Counted from the first letter of the stretch, positions 11,875 to 24,343 are shown. The stretch: DNA of 64,000 nt from Rhypophila decipiens (GCA_033297075.1 MU858209.1:24237-88236), one strand, 5' to 3'. Notes: a model not told the origin generated them from the letters alone. Made by a program: numbers and translations.

Positions 11875-13768
11875 GGGACCAGGAAGTGGAATTAGGATTC
11901 GGTCTCATAGTCCTAGGTTTTTGAGGGAGATGGTTCGGGCCTTGAAACGAATAGTTTGCACTGTGAACTATTGTAGTTAGAAAGGAAGCAAAGCAGGGAA
12001 AAGTGGTTCTAATACATGTTCTAATCTTCGATTCCTGCAAAGGACAAACCCATGTGAACATACCCATGTACCCATGTATTCATTGATTGCCCACCACCAC
12101 AGCTGTCCCACCCACTCCCTAGCTGAGTTTGGGAACTTTTGTACATGCTTAGTGAGGTCATTGCCCAGACGGGGAACTGAACTGGTGCAGCTGACCCTCC
12201 CATATACCCAGCACAAGCTCAGTAAGCATGCTGCCGAGCGAGACCTGTCAAGGCTAGGATAGGCTTGGCACGGTGCTGTGACCTCAGGTCTGATTCGGTG
12301 CAGCTGAAACGACCAGCCAATAGTGTGCATGTGGGAGCCGTATAGTCGTTCCAGTGAGTAATCCGGGCGACCACTACTCTGTATTGGTGGTGTTGCTTTC
12401 GATCTGCTAGCTGCATGAGCTGGAGAGCCGCAAGGGTTCATGGACGCCTAGAAATATGGAGAAGGAGTGCTGCAAGAATAATAGGCCTGTTATTAAGCGG
12501 TCCGCATTTTTCGATTATGACTATATCTTGGCTTACCCTCTCTGACTTTCTCTACTAATTATCATGTATTTCGTTGCATGAGATGGATGGCGGTCAGGCA
12601 GGTGCCCCTGTGATTGGGTTTAGAATAGTTACAGAGGTGCATGACGAAGCCGATGAGTGTCAAAACTACCACATCATTTTTTGACAGCTGACCCGAGTGG
12701 TCCGAGGCTCGTTCTCCTCTCCAGGTATTTTCCGGTCATTTCCATGTCCATCCCGGAAGGAAAACGGACCGGATTCCGTACACCTGTCAGCAATACGGTC
12801 ATTCTCGGGCTTAACTCGGATTAGTCAACCTTCACGTTTCCTTCTCATAACTGTATTTCGTAGCGGTATTGTTGCTTTAGGTCTTAGTATGGCAGCTTGA
12901 ATCGAGGTTTCTGTCTAAATCCTGGACATTGTTTGTCGGAAATGTGTGATGGCAGAACGGCAGGGGGATCCAAACGAGAGGCCCTGGCTAAGAATGTCAT
13001 CATCATCGTGCTCACCTCGGTGAGTTGACTGTTTCCGGAATGATCATTATCATCGTCACGTTGCCATTCTGACTCTTTTGCTGACCATTTTCTCATCTTC
13101 CGGTCACGTCCTAGGCGTAGGGCCGCCTGGGTACTTGCAAAAGACCTCTCGTCAAGGATCCCACACCAACTATTGATTCCAAAATATCTGGAGTCAGTTC
13201 AAGCAAGCGCCGTTGCTCATGTGATGGTGTTTACAGACTAGGCCTATTACACTAGACGCCCTCAAGTGTATTCTTTCCTCATCATTCACGTCGTGTTCCT
13301 TAGCATCCTGAACCCTACCGAAAGATCACCGAAACGAAAAGAGTCATGCGCCAAGGCAACGGGGCTTGCGCAATGCAGCCACCGTAAATACTCGCACAGG
13401 AAAGTCCGAGAGAAGTCCTGACGTGGGCCTGCGGCAGAGAAGAGCTTCGGACCTCGGCCACTGTCGAAGCCCTGCAGGATATCATGAGGTTCTGGCAGTG
13501 GAGGATGGCGATGACGAAGACCATTGGGACAAGAAAGCAGCCGGAAAGAGCACTTTGAACACGAATTACGAACATCCACAAAATCGGCTTTTGACAAGAT
13601 AGCCAAGATGAAAAGTATAAGAACCATGGTCATGGAACCGGGAATCAACAGTCGAAACAACATCAACCAACATCCTCACAAACACATCCAGTCAACAGGA
13701 CAAGACTCCAAGAAGCACCAAGTACAAAAACCAAAGAAAGAACCAGACAAAAGTCCAACACCGCAACA
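11875..13768. other. intergenic, no gene recognised
   Basis: 1.9 kb without a supportable gene. The last 150 bases are A/C-rich (AACATCAACCAACATCCTCAC...) and look like the leader of the cupin gene. Confidence 0.5.
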
Positions 13769-14635
13769 ATGATGAACACCATCCTCTCAACCGCCATCTT
13801 GGCCCTCTGGGCTGCCACCTCAACAGTGACAGCCACCCCCGTCAAGCCAGCCCCAACAACCTCCTCCTCCAGCGGCGGCGCGCCCACCTACACGGCCCTG
13901 ACTCCGCCCGAGATCAAGGCCCTGCAGCAGGAACTCCTCCTCGCGCCCTCCTACAAGGACAAGGAACAAGTCCTCTTCCCTCCCGGCCCACAGTTCGGCT
14001 CCGCAAACAACGTCTCGTTCCAATTCGTCAACAGGCCCACCGGCCTGCCGGGACAAGACGGCTCCGTGATCGTTGGCTCAGTCGACTCCATCCCGGGTCT
14101 GATCGGAACCAACGTGGCGGCTGCAATCGGCTTTATCGGCCCTTGCGGCTTAAACGTGCCGCATCTCCACCCTCGGGCCAATGAATTCCTTACCGTTGTC
14201 CAGGGAACGCTGATTGGAGCCTTTGTTTTGGAAGTAGATGCTCAGTTTACCGACAACAATGGTGTTCTTCCACAGGTGGCCATGACGCTCACCAACTACA
14301 CCGGCATGCTTTTCCCAAAAGGCTCAACTCACTGGCAGGTAATTACTCCCTTTTTCTCTTTGATATCAAAAACTTAAAGCTAACCTTCACTTTAGTTCAA
14401 CCCTACCTGCGAGGAGGCGATCTTCAGCGCCGCGTTTGATAACAGTGACGAGGGAAGATTCCAGGTGGCGCAGACGTTCTTTTCGAGTCAGCCGGATGAG
14501 GTCCTTACTGCTTCATTGGGAAATCCTACCTTCCTTGGACCCAAAAACATCGACAAGCTGAGGAATACCATCCCTGCTGCATTTGTGGTTCAGGTTGAGA
14601 GTTGTGCCAAGACCTGTGGGATCAAGACTAAGTAG
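13769..14635 (+). CDS. secreted germin/spherulin-like cupin protein
   Basis: Single cupin-domain protein of 269 residues, exported by an N-terminal signal peptide (ILSTAILALWAATSTVTA). CDS join 13769-14338 and 14396-14635. Cupin motif 1 is PHLHPRANEF...QG, with two His and one Glu as metal ligands. Motif 2 is GMLFPKGSTHWQFN, whose final His and Asn are joined exactly across the intron (GTAATT...TTTAG), which verifies the splice. The length and arrangement fit spherulin-1A/germin-like proteins. These bind Mn or a similar metal; some germins have oxalate oxidase or superoxide dismutase activity, but activity here is not predictable. ATG ATG at the start leaves one residue of uncertainty. Confidence 0.85.
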
Positions 14636-15045
14636 AGTGTCTTCATTCCCTTTTGAGGTACCGTATTTGAGCTGAAGGTTGTTTGATGGTGGGTTGCGTT
14701 TGGTGATAGAGAGAGGAGGTATTGAACATGATGTATGGGGGTTGGGTTGATTGTAATAGAAGCGGGGTCCTGGTCAGGGGTAGTGGAGTACAGCGGTCTT
14801 GGCATTTTGTTTGTTCAGGTATATGAAGGTGCGAGTGAGTAGTAACATTTGCGTTAATAGACATTGGTTTCACATAAACTGTTACTCGTCGTGGAGGACT
14901 TGTGTGATATTGGTCCGATATTTATTAGACGCCTTGTCTGCCCCAAAGATACTATAGGGACTTGATAAACAGCCACCACTACTCTCACATACATGTACCA
15001 GTCTTCGTATTTACAGGCAACACTATTGTAGAATATATGCCTTTA
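14636..15045. other. intergenic, 3' flank of cupin gene
   Basis: No coding signal; leads into minisatellite block B. Confidence 0.4.
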
Positions 15046-15235
15046 CTAGCTGGAATAAATGCGTTGACTGGCGATAAAAAATGTCTTGCCCAGCTGAAAT
15101 AAATGCCTTGCCAAGCTGGAATAAATACCTCACCTGGCTGGAATAAATGCGTTGACTGGCGATAAAAAATGCCTTGCCTAGCTGGAATAAATGCCTTGCC
15201 TAAATGGAATAAATGCCTTGACTGGCTGGAAAAGG
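15046..15235 (-). repeat. 22-bp minisatellite block B
   Basis: About eight tandem copies in inverse orientation to block A (GGAATAAATGCCTTG on the + strand). Two copies carry GGCGATAAAAAATG instead of the usual segment, showing a higher-order variant repeated within the block. Confidence 0.75.
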
Positions 15236-15362
15236 TGCGTGGACTAGTGCTTGTATATGAAAGTAATAGTGCCGGTTTACCAAACCCTCAAGATAGCGTG
15301 TCTGGTCGTTTCTGGTTTATCTCCCCGCTGAACAAAAACTTGTATTATACATAAATCGTACG

Positions 15363-16791
15363 TCAGGGAATGCCCGTCTGACTGCTGCCCGGCGTCGGCT
15401 GAAACGTCCGCATGAGCTTTGTTAGATTTACCGGCCGCTTGGATCGCACAGGTAGAATGAGCCTCTTCGCCTGGTTGTTTCGCCGTCGAATAAGAAACCA
15501 GTGCAACAAGGACAGTGGTACGCAGAACCACACAAAGACAGCCGTGGCTGTCACTTGAACGCATCGCCGTCCTCCACGGTACTACGAGACAGTTAGAAAA
15601 CACTAAAGAAATACCGTTGTCGACGCTCATTGTGGTACTAACCGCATCGCAGGACTCCATATCCACGATCCATGCCGCGCCGTTGCCCAGCGCCCATACC
15701 ATAAATACGGCCACGTACCCCCAGATAAACATTCGATTCCGTCGCCGCGTCCACTTAACAAACACCAAAGCGAACTGACCAAAGCCGCCAATCACAAGTG
15801 CCATGGAGAACCTGACATTGGCCTGGCGCAAGCCTGGTGTCCTGGAACGATTATCGAGTTGTGTGCCGGCTAGAATTGCAACCATGGCAAGGTTGAGGCC
15901 AAAGAGAAACTGAACGAGGCCGAGTCAGCAACGAACCAGATATTCTTGGGGGCGTAGCGTGACACGTACCATCATGGTCCCTAATGGGTTGGCAAGAACG
16001 AAGGGGATGAACAATCCAAAACACCAGCGCAATGGTTTCCATTTTCTCCTCGAGGATATCCTACCCCCGAGCTTCGCCGATGCATTGGCTATCCTCCAGG
16101 TCCAACCAGACGTGTCTATTCCCAGTTCCTCCGCCATGCCAGCTCCGGACGGGTTGGGCGTCTTGGGCCGCAGTTTCTCGCGCTCTTTCGCTCTCCGTAC
16201 TACGGGATCATGGTCGCATTTGGCCACCAGGTCATCTCCACAAGGCTGGAACCAGTGATCCAGATCAAATGTGCGGGGATCATGAGTCTCGTTTCGGACG
16301 GCTCTGTTGGCCAACGTCGTGGCATAGAGTCCCCTGTACTCGGACGCTGTGCCAACAGGACAGAAGCTAGCGTTCCATGCTACCCAGTGGTTTGTAAATC
16401 GTCGGATGGATGAGCCGACGGGGCAGCGAGCTTCGATAAAGGCCCATGGTCCGAAAAGCGCCGTCCCGCAATGCCGGATCAGTTGGGCCAGAGCATATCG
16501 TTCGAAGGTCTGGTCGTGGAGCTGACGTGATAGAAGCCATACTGCGGCTGCCTTGTTCGCCCAGACGCTTCGCCGATCAACAGTTTCAGACGCATCATAG
16601 ACTGGTGGACATGGAGATGGTAGACTGTTGGACCAATTGGTGTATAGCGCCTGGACGTCCAGATCATGCTCGTGAAAACTGTGTGGGTCAAGCGGTTGAC
16701 AGGCCAGTACGGAAGAGTTGAGCGCTATAATGGAGCTGGGCCGCGCTGAGCTCAGGACTGCCTGCTGGCTCTGTGTACGGGTGAAGGGCAT
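15363..16791 (-). CDS. fungal multipass membrane protein, unknown function
   Basis: Family not recognised. Exons 15970-16791, 15643-15909 and 15363-15581 give 435 residues; the introns (GTACGT...TTCAG and GTTAGT...CGTAG) keep frame. The first 250 residues are soluble and hold several Cys and Trp plus NxS/T sites, which would suit an extracellular domain. Then come about four hydrophobic segments: near GLFIPFVLANPLG, FLFGLNLAMVAIL, MALVIGGFGQFALVF, YVAVFMVWALGN and AVFVWFCVPLSLLHWFL. A basic cytoplasmic tail follows (RRRNNQAKRL). No clear signal peptide follows the ATG at 16791, so an upstream exon could be missing. It is transcribed away from the GTPase gene at 17766, sharing a roughly 1-kb spacer. 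Confidence 0.6.
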
Positions 16792-17765
16792 GACTAATAC
16801 CGTAATACGGACGATTATTTCGGCCCCTACCGTACCGTCCCTCCCCGGCCAGCGATTGTTGAAAAGGGAAAAAATGTGTCTTGGAGCCGCCGAATTCCAT
16901 CAACTCGGACCCATTGCTGGGAAGGAAGTATTTCGCCAGCCGCCTTTGCAGGGTCAATGGGACGAGGACGTTAAAGATGTTTGCAGAACGCTGTTTCCGA
17001 GAAGGTTTAAACCTGCCGCTCAGCTGATGTTTTGACCACCAAACCTGGGCGTAATGGCGCACCACCAACGCCCAAATGGGAGGCCGACATTTGCCAAAGG
17101 ATCGAGTTGATTGGTCCAAGTTGTCCAAAATTGCTTTTGATAGCCGCCGTCACCCCAAATGCTCGGCCAGGGCGTCTCGGCGACTCCCGAGGCTCTCAGG
17201 GCCGACTCCTGACCAATAGCATTTCATCAAACCCCCACGACTGCTCGGGGATGCTACCTCCATTTGCACGTATTTTGTATGGCAGCAACAGGTACATACA
17301 CTTGGCAGTCTTGGCTCGCGCCAACTTCGGATTCCATTCAGGTACGGATGCACAGCAATTCTAACTGTCGCTCATTAGCAAAGTCAGCCGACACGGAAAG
17401 GAGGAACGAGATGTGGGCATAATGCACGTTTTACAAGGTGTGAGTTTTTCAGCTTCCCCTGAATTGCTTCAGACTGCTCTTGGGTGGTCGTTAATTCGGG
17501 TGCACCGTGCAGCTATCAAACAGCCACTCCCGAAGCGCTGCAGGAGGTATGCAATATTGGGCCACAAATTGTGCACTTTGTCCAGGCCAGGCGTCGTTTC
17601 CGGGTCACGAGTTGACCAATATCAGATGATGTTCTTTTGCGAGCTCTGGGGCCGAGATTGATTTCTTTTCCTCCCACTCCAGATCTATGCCTCTGACAAC
17701 GGGCATAACAATCCCATTTCGACACCTCATCTGCGCAAACTCCACCATAGAAAGCGGGCCTGAAT
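16792..17765. other. divergent promoter region
   Basis: Lies between the minus-strand membrane protein gene and the plus-strand SNTX-like GTPase gene. No separate gene is supported; minus-strand frames here lack domain features. Confidence 0.45.
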
Positions 17766-20700
17766 ATGAACAACGCCAAATCACGCCCAGCACTGGGCCA
17801 GATCGCCCAGATCGGAACGCTGTATGATGCAACGACCGACTCTTTCGCCGGGTCCATCTTCCGGACCTCAAAGCTCGCCGAAGACATCGTCGTCACCGCT
17901 GCGGCCTCGGCTGAGCCCTCGGTGCAAACCCTCACTAGTGATACCTACCAGGACAAGTTCAACCTTCTGGGCGTCTCCCCCGATCTCGGTGCCAGCATCA
18001 TTGGCGGCCTGCTCAGTGACGCACCGGGGCAGCCCTCAGGCCAGTCCTCGTTGTCATATCTTTCCCGGCAACGCACCACCAATGCTGTTGCCCAGGCCTC
18101 TCTCGTCCACCGGCTGCTCACTGTCAAAGAGAGGGTAAACCGCCGCTCGAGCAACTTAGCGTCGAGTGTCGATGTGCATGGTCTACATGGCACTCGGGCT
18201 ACCCATGTCGTGTTTGCCGTGGAATGGGGCGTCGAGACTGTCGTGCACATCAACCAAAGGCTTGATGATGGCCAGACAAGCCAGGTTACCTCGGCTTTGG
18301 AGGTGCTCAAGAACAGTCTTGTCACCGCACCTTCTGCAGTTGGCCCCCAAACAGCGACCCGGGGACCGATAACGGCTAGACTGGATATAGACGTCTTCAG
18401 CAATGTCCTCACCCATGCGGCCCATGTCGGCAGCGTCGAGGAAGCGCGAGATCTCCTCTGCCGCCAAATTCCCGAGACCCGCATGCAGGCGCAAATGGGC
18501 AAGGGCAATCCTGTCACTTACAAGCTGCTACCTATTTCAATCTTTATGGGATTCATTGGCGACGACGACGACGACGACGGCGACTTTGAGTCTCTTCCAA
18601 CCGGCGCCAATATTACGCAGGTCAGCCCGGACCATCTTGACAATTGTCGTACAATGTTCGAAGGTATGTGGGCCAAGTACCGGCGCATGATGGATTACTC
18701 CCAGTTCTTGACCGCCAATCGAGATTATGTTTCACCTGATCACACCCACGACATCCAAAGGCAAGCAGACGATCTAGAGAGGGCGATCAGCAGGGCCAAG
18801 ATTGCTTACGGGCAGACTCTTCGGGGTGTCAGAACGGGGACTCTTCCATCATCCGCATTCCAGGATCTACAGCAATCAATGCATGTGGCCGCAGCACCCA
18901 ACTCGGACGGCGGAGATGAACAGCGCGAGAAGATCGAGTTTGTGGCTGCTGCAGTGAAGAGTGGCGCTGCGTATTTGGGCTACTATAGCAAGAGACGATT
19001 CGAGGACCTGGCCAGAGAGCAGCATCAAAGCAGTCCCCCGATCTTTGTCCTCTCGCTCAGCCAGTCGGCTCTGCAGCATGAGTCCTGGCCGGCCAATAAA
19101 GCCCTCTTCATCGAATTGTTGGGGACCGAATGCAAAGCCGGAGCTACTCTGGTCATTGAAGACTATGATGCCTATGGTCAGGGCCTAGAGGCATCATATA
19201 TCGCCGAGTACAGAAATGGGCTCGAGGTCACTCATGATTTGCTTGAACATCGCAAGTACCTCGCGGACAAGTGTTTCGCTCGATGCAACGACAGCCAGCT
19301 TGAAACACAGGATGTCCAGAAACCGGTCCGTCGGAGATTTATCAAGATTCCCTGCCCAGGGCCGCGATGCCAAGGCACGAGCGACCTCAACTGGATGTGT
19401 CCACGGTGCTTCCATCCACTCGAATACGGATATTCGGATAATTACATATACTGCGACTGCGGACGTGGTCACTTCAAGAACTACACCTTCAAGTGCAGCA
19501 ACGCATCCACCCACGGGCCCAACTACATCTCGTTTCGCGACAACGCCAGGTTCCAGAACTTGCTCCAAAGCCTCGCTTCATCGGACTACGTGAACATACT
19601 CATCCTGGGAGAGACTGGAGTTGGAAAGTCGACATTCATCAACGCCTTCATCAACTACCTGACCTTTGACACGCTCGACGATGCCATGAAGAGCGAGGAG
19701 CTGCAGTGGGTTATTCCCTGCTCGTTCCAAACCCAGGTCATGGACCGATCCAGACCGGACGGCAGGATCATTCAGCACAAGATCAAGGTAGGCGACCGAG
19801 ATGACGAGCATGATGGCAGCAAGGGCGATTCTGCCACCCAACAGACGGCCGTGTATCCCATCAACATTGGCTCCAAGACAATCCGGCTCATTGATACACC
19901 CGGTATTGGTGATACCCGGGGAGTGCAGTTTGACAAGAAGAACATGGCCGACATCTTGGCCACGCTCAACAGCTACGAGGAACTGCATGGCATTCTGATC
20001 CTCCTCAAATCCAACAGCGCCAGACTGACCATCACCTTTGAGTTCTGCGTCAAGGAGCTCCTGACCCATCTGCATCGAAGTGCTGTCAACAACATCGCGT
20101 TTGGCTTTACCAACACTCGCATTTCCAACTACACGCCCGGAGGTAACTATCACTCCTGCCAAGACCCATTACGATACTGACCGTATTTGACAGATACGTT
20201 TTCACCATTGTCCACTTTGCTTGCGAAGCAGTCCGATGTTCAGCTGTCGCTGACCATGCAAACTTCGTACTGCTTCGACTCGGAGAGCTTCAGGTATCTG
20301 GCAGCCAATAAACAGGGCATCTTGTAAGCACAAACATGCAGCTCGTTCTGTTCCCAACAGGATGGCAATGCCAACTAAATTTTGCCTTTCCAGCATGGAG
20401 AACGAGGAAGACTTCCGGCGGTCGTGGAAGCATTCGCGCGACGAATCGAGACGCCTCATCGAGTACTTTCAGACCCGACCGCCGCACTCGGTTACCAACA
20501 CCATCAGCTTGAACGGCACTCGTCAGCTCATCCTGGAGTTGACCAAGCCCCTGGCAGACATCTCGCAGCTGATCCGGAAGAACATTGCCATGTGCCAAGA
20601 CCGTGAGCGCGAACTGGCCGACTCGCGCCTGACGGGAGATGCTTTGCGCAAGAAGCTCCAGTTCGAGCGCATCGAGCTGCGCAAGAAGGACCTCAGCATG

Positions 20701-22035
20701 CCTCGCACCGTCTGCACCAACCGGAACTGCATCGAGCAAAAGGACGACGGAACCGGCAACCGTGTGGTTCAGTATACTTCACACTGCCACGCGCAGTGCT
20801 ACCTGTCAGACATTGCCGCAGAGGTAGTCGCCTTCCCAGGGCTAATCCACTGCTGGGCCTTCAACGGCGCGGATCACTGCCGGGTCTGTTCGCACAGCTG
20901 GCGCGAACACCTGCACATCCTGTACGAGTTTGAAGAGTACATGGCAACAGTGACTGACTCGCGCATCGAAGAAGACCTGGCAGCCAACGCTACCGACTCG
21001 GAGCTCCGACAGAAGGGCCTCCTCGAAGCTCAACAGCTGATCCGCGAGTACGAGTACGAACATTCACAAGTCCAGGGCGCCGCGGCAGAATTCGGCCTCT
21101 ACCTAAAGAAGAACAGCATCACGGCATACAACGACGTGACAATTGATTACCTCGACATGCTGATCAACCAGGAGAAGGAAAAGATTGAAGTAGGCGGCGG
21201 CAGGGAGCGTCTGGACGGGCTACTCCAGGACCGGATCCAGCACGAAGAGCTGGTCGCGGCCCTGACCGCGGGCATGAGCCACTCTCCTGGCTCAAGCGCA
21301 GGATCGTACCAAGTCCTGGACGAGGCTGGGGTCGATGCCGTGGTCAGGAAGCTTTACGGGCTGAAGCACTTTGGTGCTTCGCTCAAGACTGTACAGATGA
21401 CCATCTCCCAGGCCCACGCGGCTACTTACCGCGAACGGCCATATCGAGTGGGCAGTCACAAGTATGGGAGACCATCTGTGCGGCGACACCATACTGGCCA
21501 CGGAGGAGGCGGTGGAGGTAGCTCGCTCACTAGCGGGATCGGAACCCTCTTGTCATCCTTTTCCTCCATGGTTGGGTTTTCAGGCGCATCATCATCTGCC
21601 TCTAGTTCAAAAGGCTACCATGCCTACGGTGGTTCAAGCAGTGGCGGCGGAGGTGGAGGAAGTGTTCGTGGCAAGTCCCACGGCAAAAAGCCTGACCCGA
21701 CAGGGCCTTGGGACACGGCTGCGGCGGCTGCATCCGCCGCCGCAGCAGGTTGGAATTCCGTACCATCTGCATACCCACGAACTGCCAGCTCTGCTGCGCG
21801 GTCGATGGGGCCGTCGTCTCGGCCCGTCTCGATCATTCATGTAGAGCCGCCGCAGGGATATAACTCTGGTGGGGGGGTTACGAGAAGACAGTCAACCAGA
21901 AGTCTTCTGAATCCTGCACCGCCGCAGGACCCTCCGCCCCCGTATGGTGTGCATGGTGTGAATGATGGATTGACCGATGCCGGTGAGAGTTGGAGTCACC
22001 TTGATGACTCTCCTCCTAATCGTTTGTGGAGATGA
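17766..22035 (+). CDS. SNTX/MACPF-like plus P-loop GTPase fusion protein
   Basis: A protein of 1382 residues. Exons 17766-20142, 20194-20323 and 20394-22035; the first splice makes the conserved NYTPGDTF. Residues 1-260 resemble the N-terminal MACPF-like domain of the stonustoxin (SNTX) family: RPALGQIAQIGTLYD at the start, a GASIIGGLL segment, ATHVVFAVEWG, then KLLPISIFMGF. A helical stretch and a possible thioredoxin-like region (near 380-500) follow. A Cys-rich zinc-binding region (near 525-578, CPGPRC, CPRC, CDCGRGH) precedes a GTPase domain with P-loop GETGVGKST (near 615) and switch DTPGIGDTRG (near 710). A second Cys/His patch is at 940-1000, and the tail from about 1190 is Gly/Ser/Ala-rich and disordered. 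Vertebrate SNTX-type proteins include pore formers; fungal relatives have no settled role. A defence or membrane-acting function is inference. No signal peptide, so probably cytosolic. Confidence 0.75.
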
Positions 22036-22150
22036 AGCGCAAATCCATTCCAGGTGGTAATTTAATAATTTGAGTTGGGGATTCGGATAGTACTGCAACG
22101 GTGACAGGAAATGTATTTAGATTGAACAGGGGGTGTGATACACCTGTACC

Positions 22151-22560
22151 AGTACTTTCGTTTCCAGGCGCTAGTCAAGGCATTTATTCCAGCCCAGCCA
22201 GGGCATATATTATAGCCATTCATAGTATCCTTTCTAGCCAGTTAGGGCATTTACTTTAGTTGTCTCTGACCTTTATTCTAGCCATCTAGGGCATTTATTC
22301 CAGATAGTAAAGGCCTTTTTACCAGCTTATAAAGGCATTTATTACTAGCTAGTCTAGGTATATATCCTAGACCATTAATGCATATATTCTAGCCAATAAA
22401 TACCCTCTTTTCCGGCTATAAAGGCATTTAACCTACCCAGTCAAGGCATTTATTACAGTTAATAGAGGCATATATTCCTACTTATCGACCGCATCTATTC
22501 TAGCCCATGAGGGCGTCCAGTCCTTTCCAGTACTAAGGGTATATATTCTAGCCTAGTTAA
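22151..22560 (+). repeat. 22-bp minisatellite block C
   Basis: The longest block, about 18 degenerate copies around GGCATTTATTCCAGC with drift to GGCATATATTCTAGC. It starts about 115 bases after the GTPase gene stop and runs up to the 3' end of the split gene on the other strand. Confidence 0.75.
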
Positions 22561-22613
22561 ACAGTTTGAACTCTAGATTAAATATAGGGCTACCAGAAAC
22601 CAATAGGTCCTGG

Positions 22614-23959
22614 TCAGTCTTTAGAGTAAAGAGTAATCTTATCAGTTCTTGTCCAAAAACTGGACAGATCTCGAAAACCAAGACTACCCTGATTGATCTT
22701 GATCGCACTGGCCATGGGGCGATAGACCCTTGTTGCATTACGGGTTGTCCGTGGATCTAGCGGTGGTTCCACAATCGACATGATCATCTTGGTTACCTGG
22801 TATGTAAGACCCAAGCGCAAACTGGTGCGTTGGATCCAGGAAAGGTTTCCAGCCATCAAGAAATCCAATCGCCTGGGGTGTCTTGGCATCCGCTGCTTTA
22901 GATACTGGCGCTGGTAGTCTCCGAGTTTGAAGAAGGACTCGGAAGACCCGGGTTGACCAGTTGCTGTCCAGTTGCAGTAGGATCCGAGCAGAAGTATCAT
23001 TGTCTGCTCGGCGACAACAAGGGCTTCTGGTGCATAAGCACCTCGGAGATTTGAGGCCGATTGCACGAGAATCAAGCTTGTTGCGAGGTCGAGGTTTGAT
23101 CTTTTGGCAAGATCGTAATGGCTGCGCCTTCTGGTATCCCGCACCACATGTTTGCGCATGGCTTGGGCGTGACGGGAAAACCTCGTCTGGGGCTGAGTCT
23201 CGGAGGACCCGACGTAGCCCGCGGTCTCGTTGACCTCATTGCCGATTGTGTTCCGATAAACTCGGAAATAGATTACCGAGTACCCATCGGACGGCCATCC
23301 ATTTGGATTCTGCAGAGTCCCCGGGCGCACTTTGGGGCTGTAGTTGACAAAGTCCATGATCTCGGGGAGGTAGTTGTTGGTGAACACGGTCAATGGTAGG
23401 CTTGAACAGCCCGTCATCGAAAATCCAGGCGAATCTCAATCTCTGACCACCAAGAAGTTCCAACTCTGCACGCTGAACCCGCTGTGGGCTTGGAGCTGAT
23501 TCGGAGATGCGTTGCACCAAGCCAGATCCCTGGCGGGTCTCATCTGTGCTTGAATCTCCCTTGCGCGCGCAATCTTCTCGGCCAACGTTCGATGAGCTTG
23601 GCCAAACAGAACTCGTGCTGCTGGGATGTAGACTGTTAAATGGTTAGCACGGAGATGTCAGATGCTGGCAGTGAGTGGAACACACCTAGGAACGACACGT
23701 TATTTCTCCAAAACTGGCCGACGATCCAGCGTTGGCCGTTTTGGATTCCCTTGTCCATCACCATAAACCCTTGCTCGCCTGGTTGCAGGGCGGTTGTATC
23801 GCAGCTGTCCGAATCTTCATCCTTACAACTGCGTGGGATCGTATTCGCCGGCCAGTGTTGATATCGATGCCTGTGGGCAATCTTCACCTCGATAGCGATC
23901 TTGCGTACCGCCGAACCGCTGGGGCTGGACACCGACGCGTTCACTGCTGGTGGCCCCAT
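22614..23959 (-). pseudogene. split gene with GIY-YIG-like domain
   Basis: The first piece starts at ATG 23959 (MGPPAVNASVSSPSGS) and reads exon 23686-23959 joined to 23436-23632 (intron GTGTGT...TAACAG). It makes VYIPAARVLFGQAHRTLAEKI and then meets TGA at 23436-23438. Beyond it, in the same frame, 22614-23417 encodes 267 codons including VIYFRVYRN, AGYVGSSE, RFSRHAQAM and SHYDLAKR. That order resembles a GIY-YIG nuclease fold, with the YVG standing for YIG. Between the two, a different frame (about 23380-23460) reads like protein (RFAWIFDDGLFKPTIDRV), so two nearby compensating indels probably broke the gene. It could instead be two genes or contain an intron I cannot place. Nuclease activity is unproven. 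Confidence 0.4.
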
Positions 23960-24085
23960 GGTATAGAGGTCGCGGTGTGAGTTGTTGCTGTTGTTGGGAA
24001 GATGTATGACTGATGAAATGGGTGAAGGAATCTGGTAGGCGATGGTTGAAGAGGGTTCGAAGACGAGGCGAGAGGTAGAGAGTCT

Positions 24086-24101
24086 GGGGGGGGGGGGGGG
24101 G
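24086..24101 (+). repeat. 16-G homopolymer in shared promoter
   Basis: Sixteen consecutive G on the + strand, followed by further G-rich sequence to about 24127. It lies between the divergent genes starting at 23959 (-) and 24406 (+). Confidence 0.9.
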
Positions 24102-24343
24102 CGGTGAATTGGTGGTGGGGGGAGGGGACCTTCGGGTAGCCTGTAGGACGGCCCAAAGATTAGACGAGGCTGAATATCAGATGAAAGGCGAAGTTCCACT
24201 TTTTGCTGCCCCTCCCTCAGGCACTTGTCGCGAAGCTGCAAGCTTGAAAATCTGCTTCCTACAACCTCTTCTGTCCACTGCTTTCACCCGCTATCTCTCC
24301 TTCCCGTCGCGATCGACGCGCACTTAAGCCGTCTCTTTCTCGA

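Noticed and set aside
15046..15235. Regular repeats as a CRISPR array
   Set aside because: The 22-bp units are contiguous and degenerate with no unique spacers, and the DNA is fungal nuclear.
16688..17128. Minus-strand frame upstream of the membrane protein
   Set aside because: Considered as a first exon, but no signal peptide and no good splice joining it to ATG 16791.
17945..18517. 190-codon minus-strand frame
   Set aside because: Antisense shadow of the GTPase gene, with no domain or start context.
19578..20162. 194-codon minus-strand frame
   Set aside because: Lies opposite the GTPase P-loop region; explained by codon bias of the real gene.
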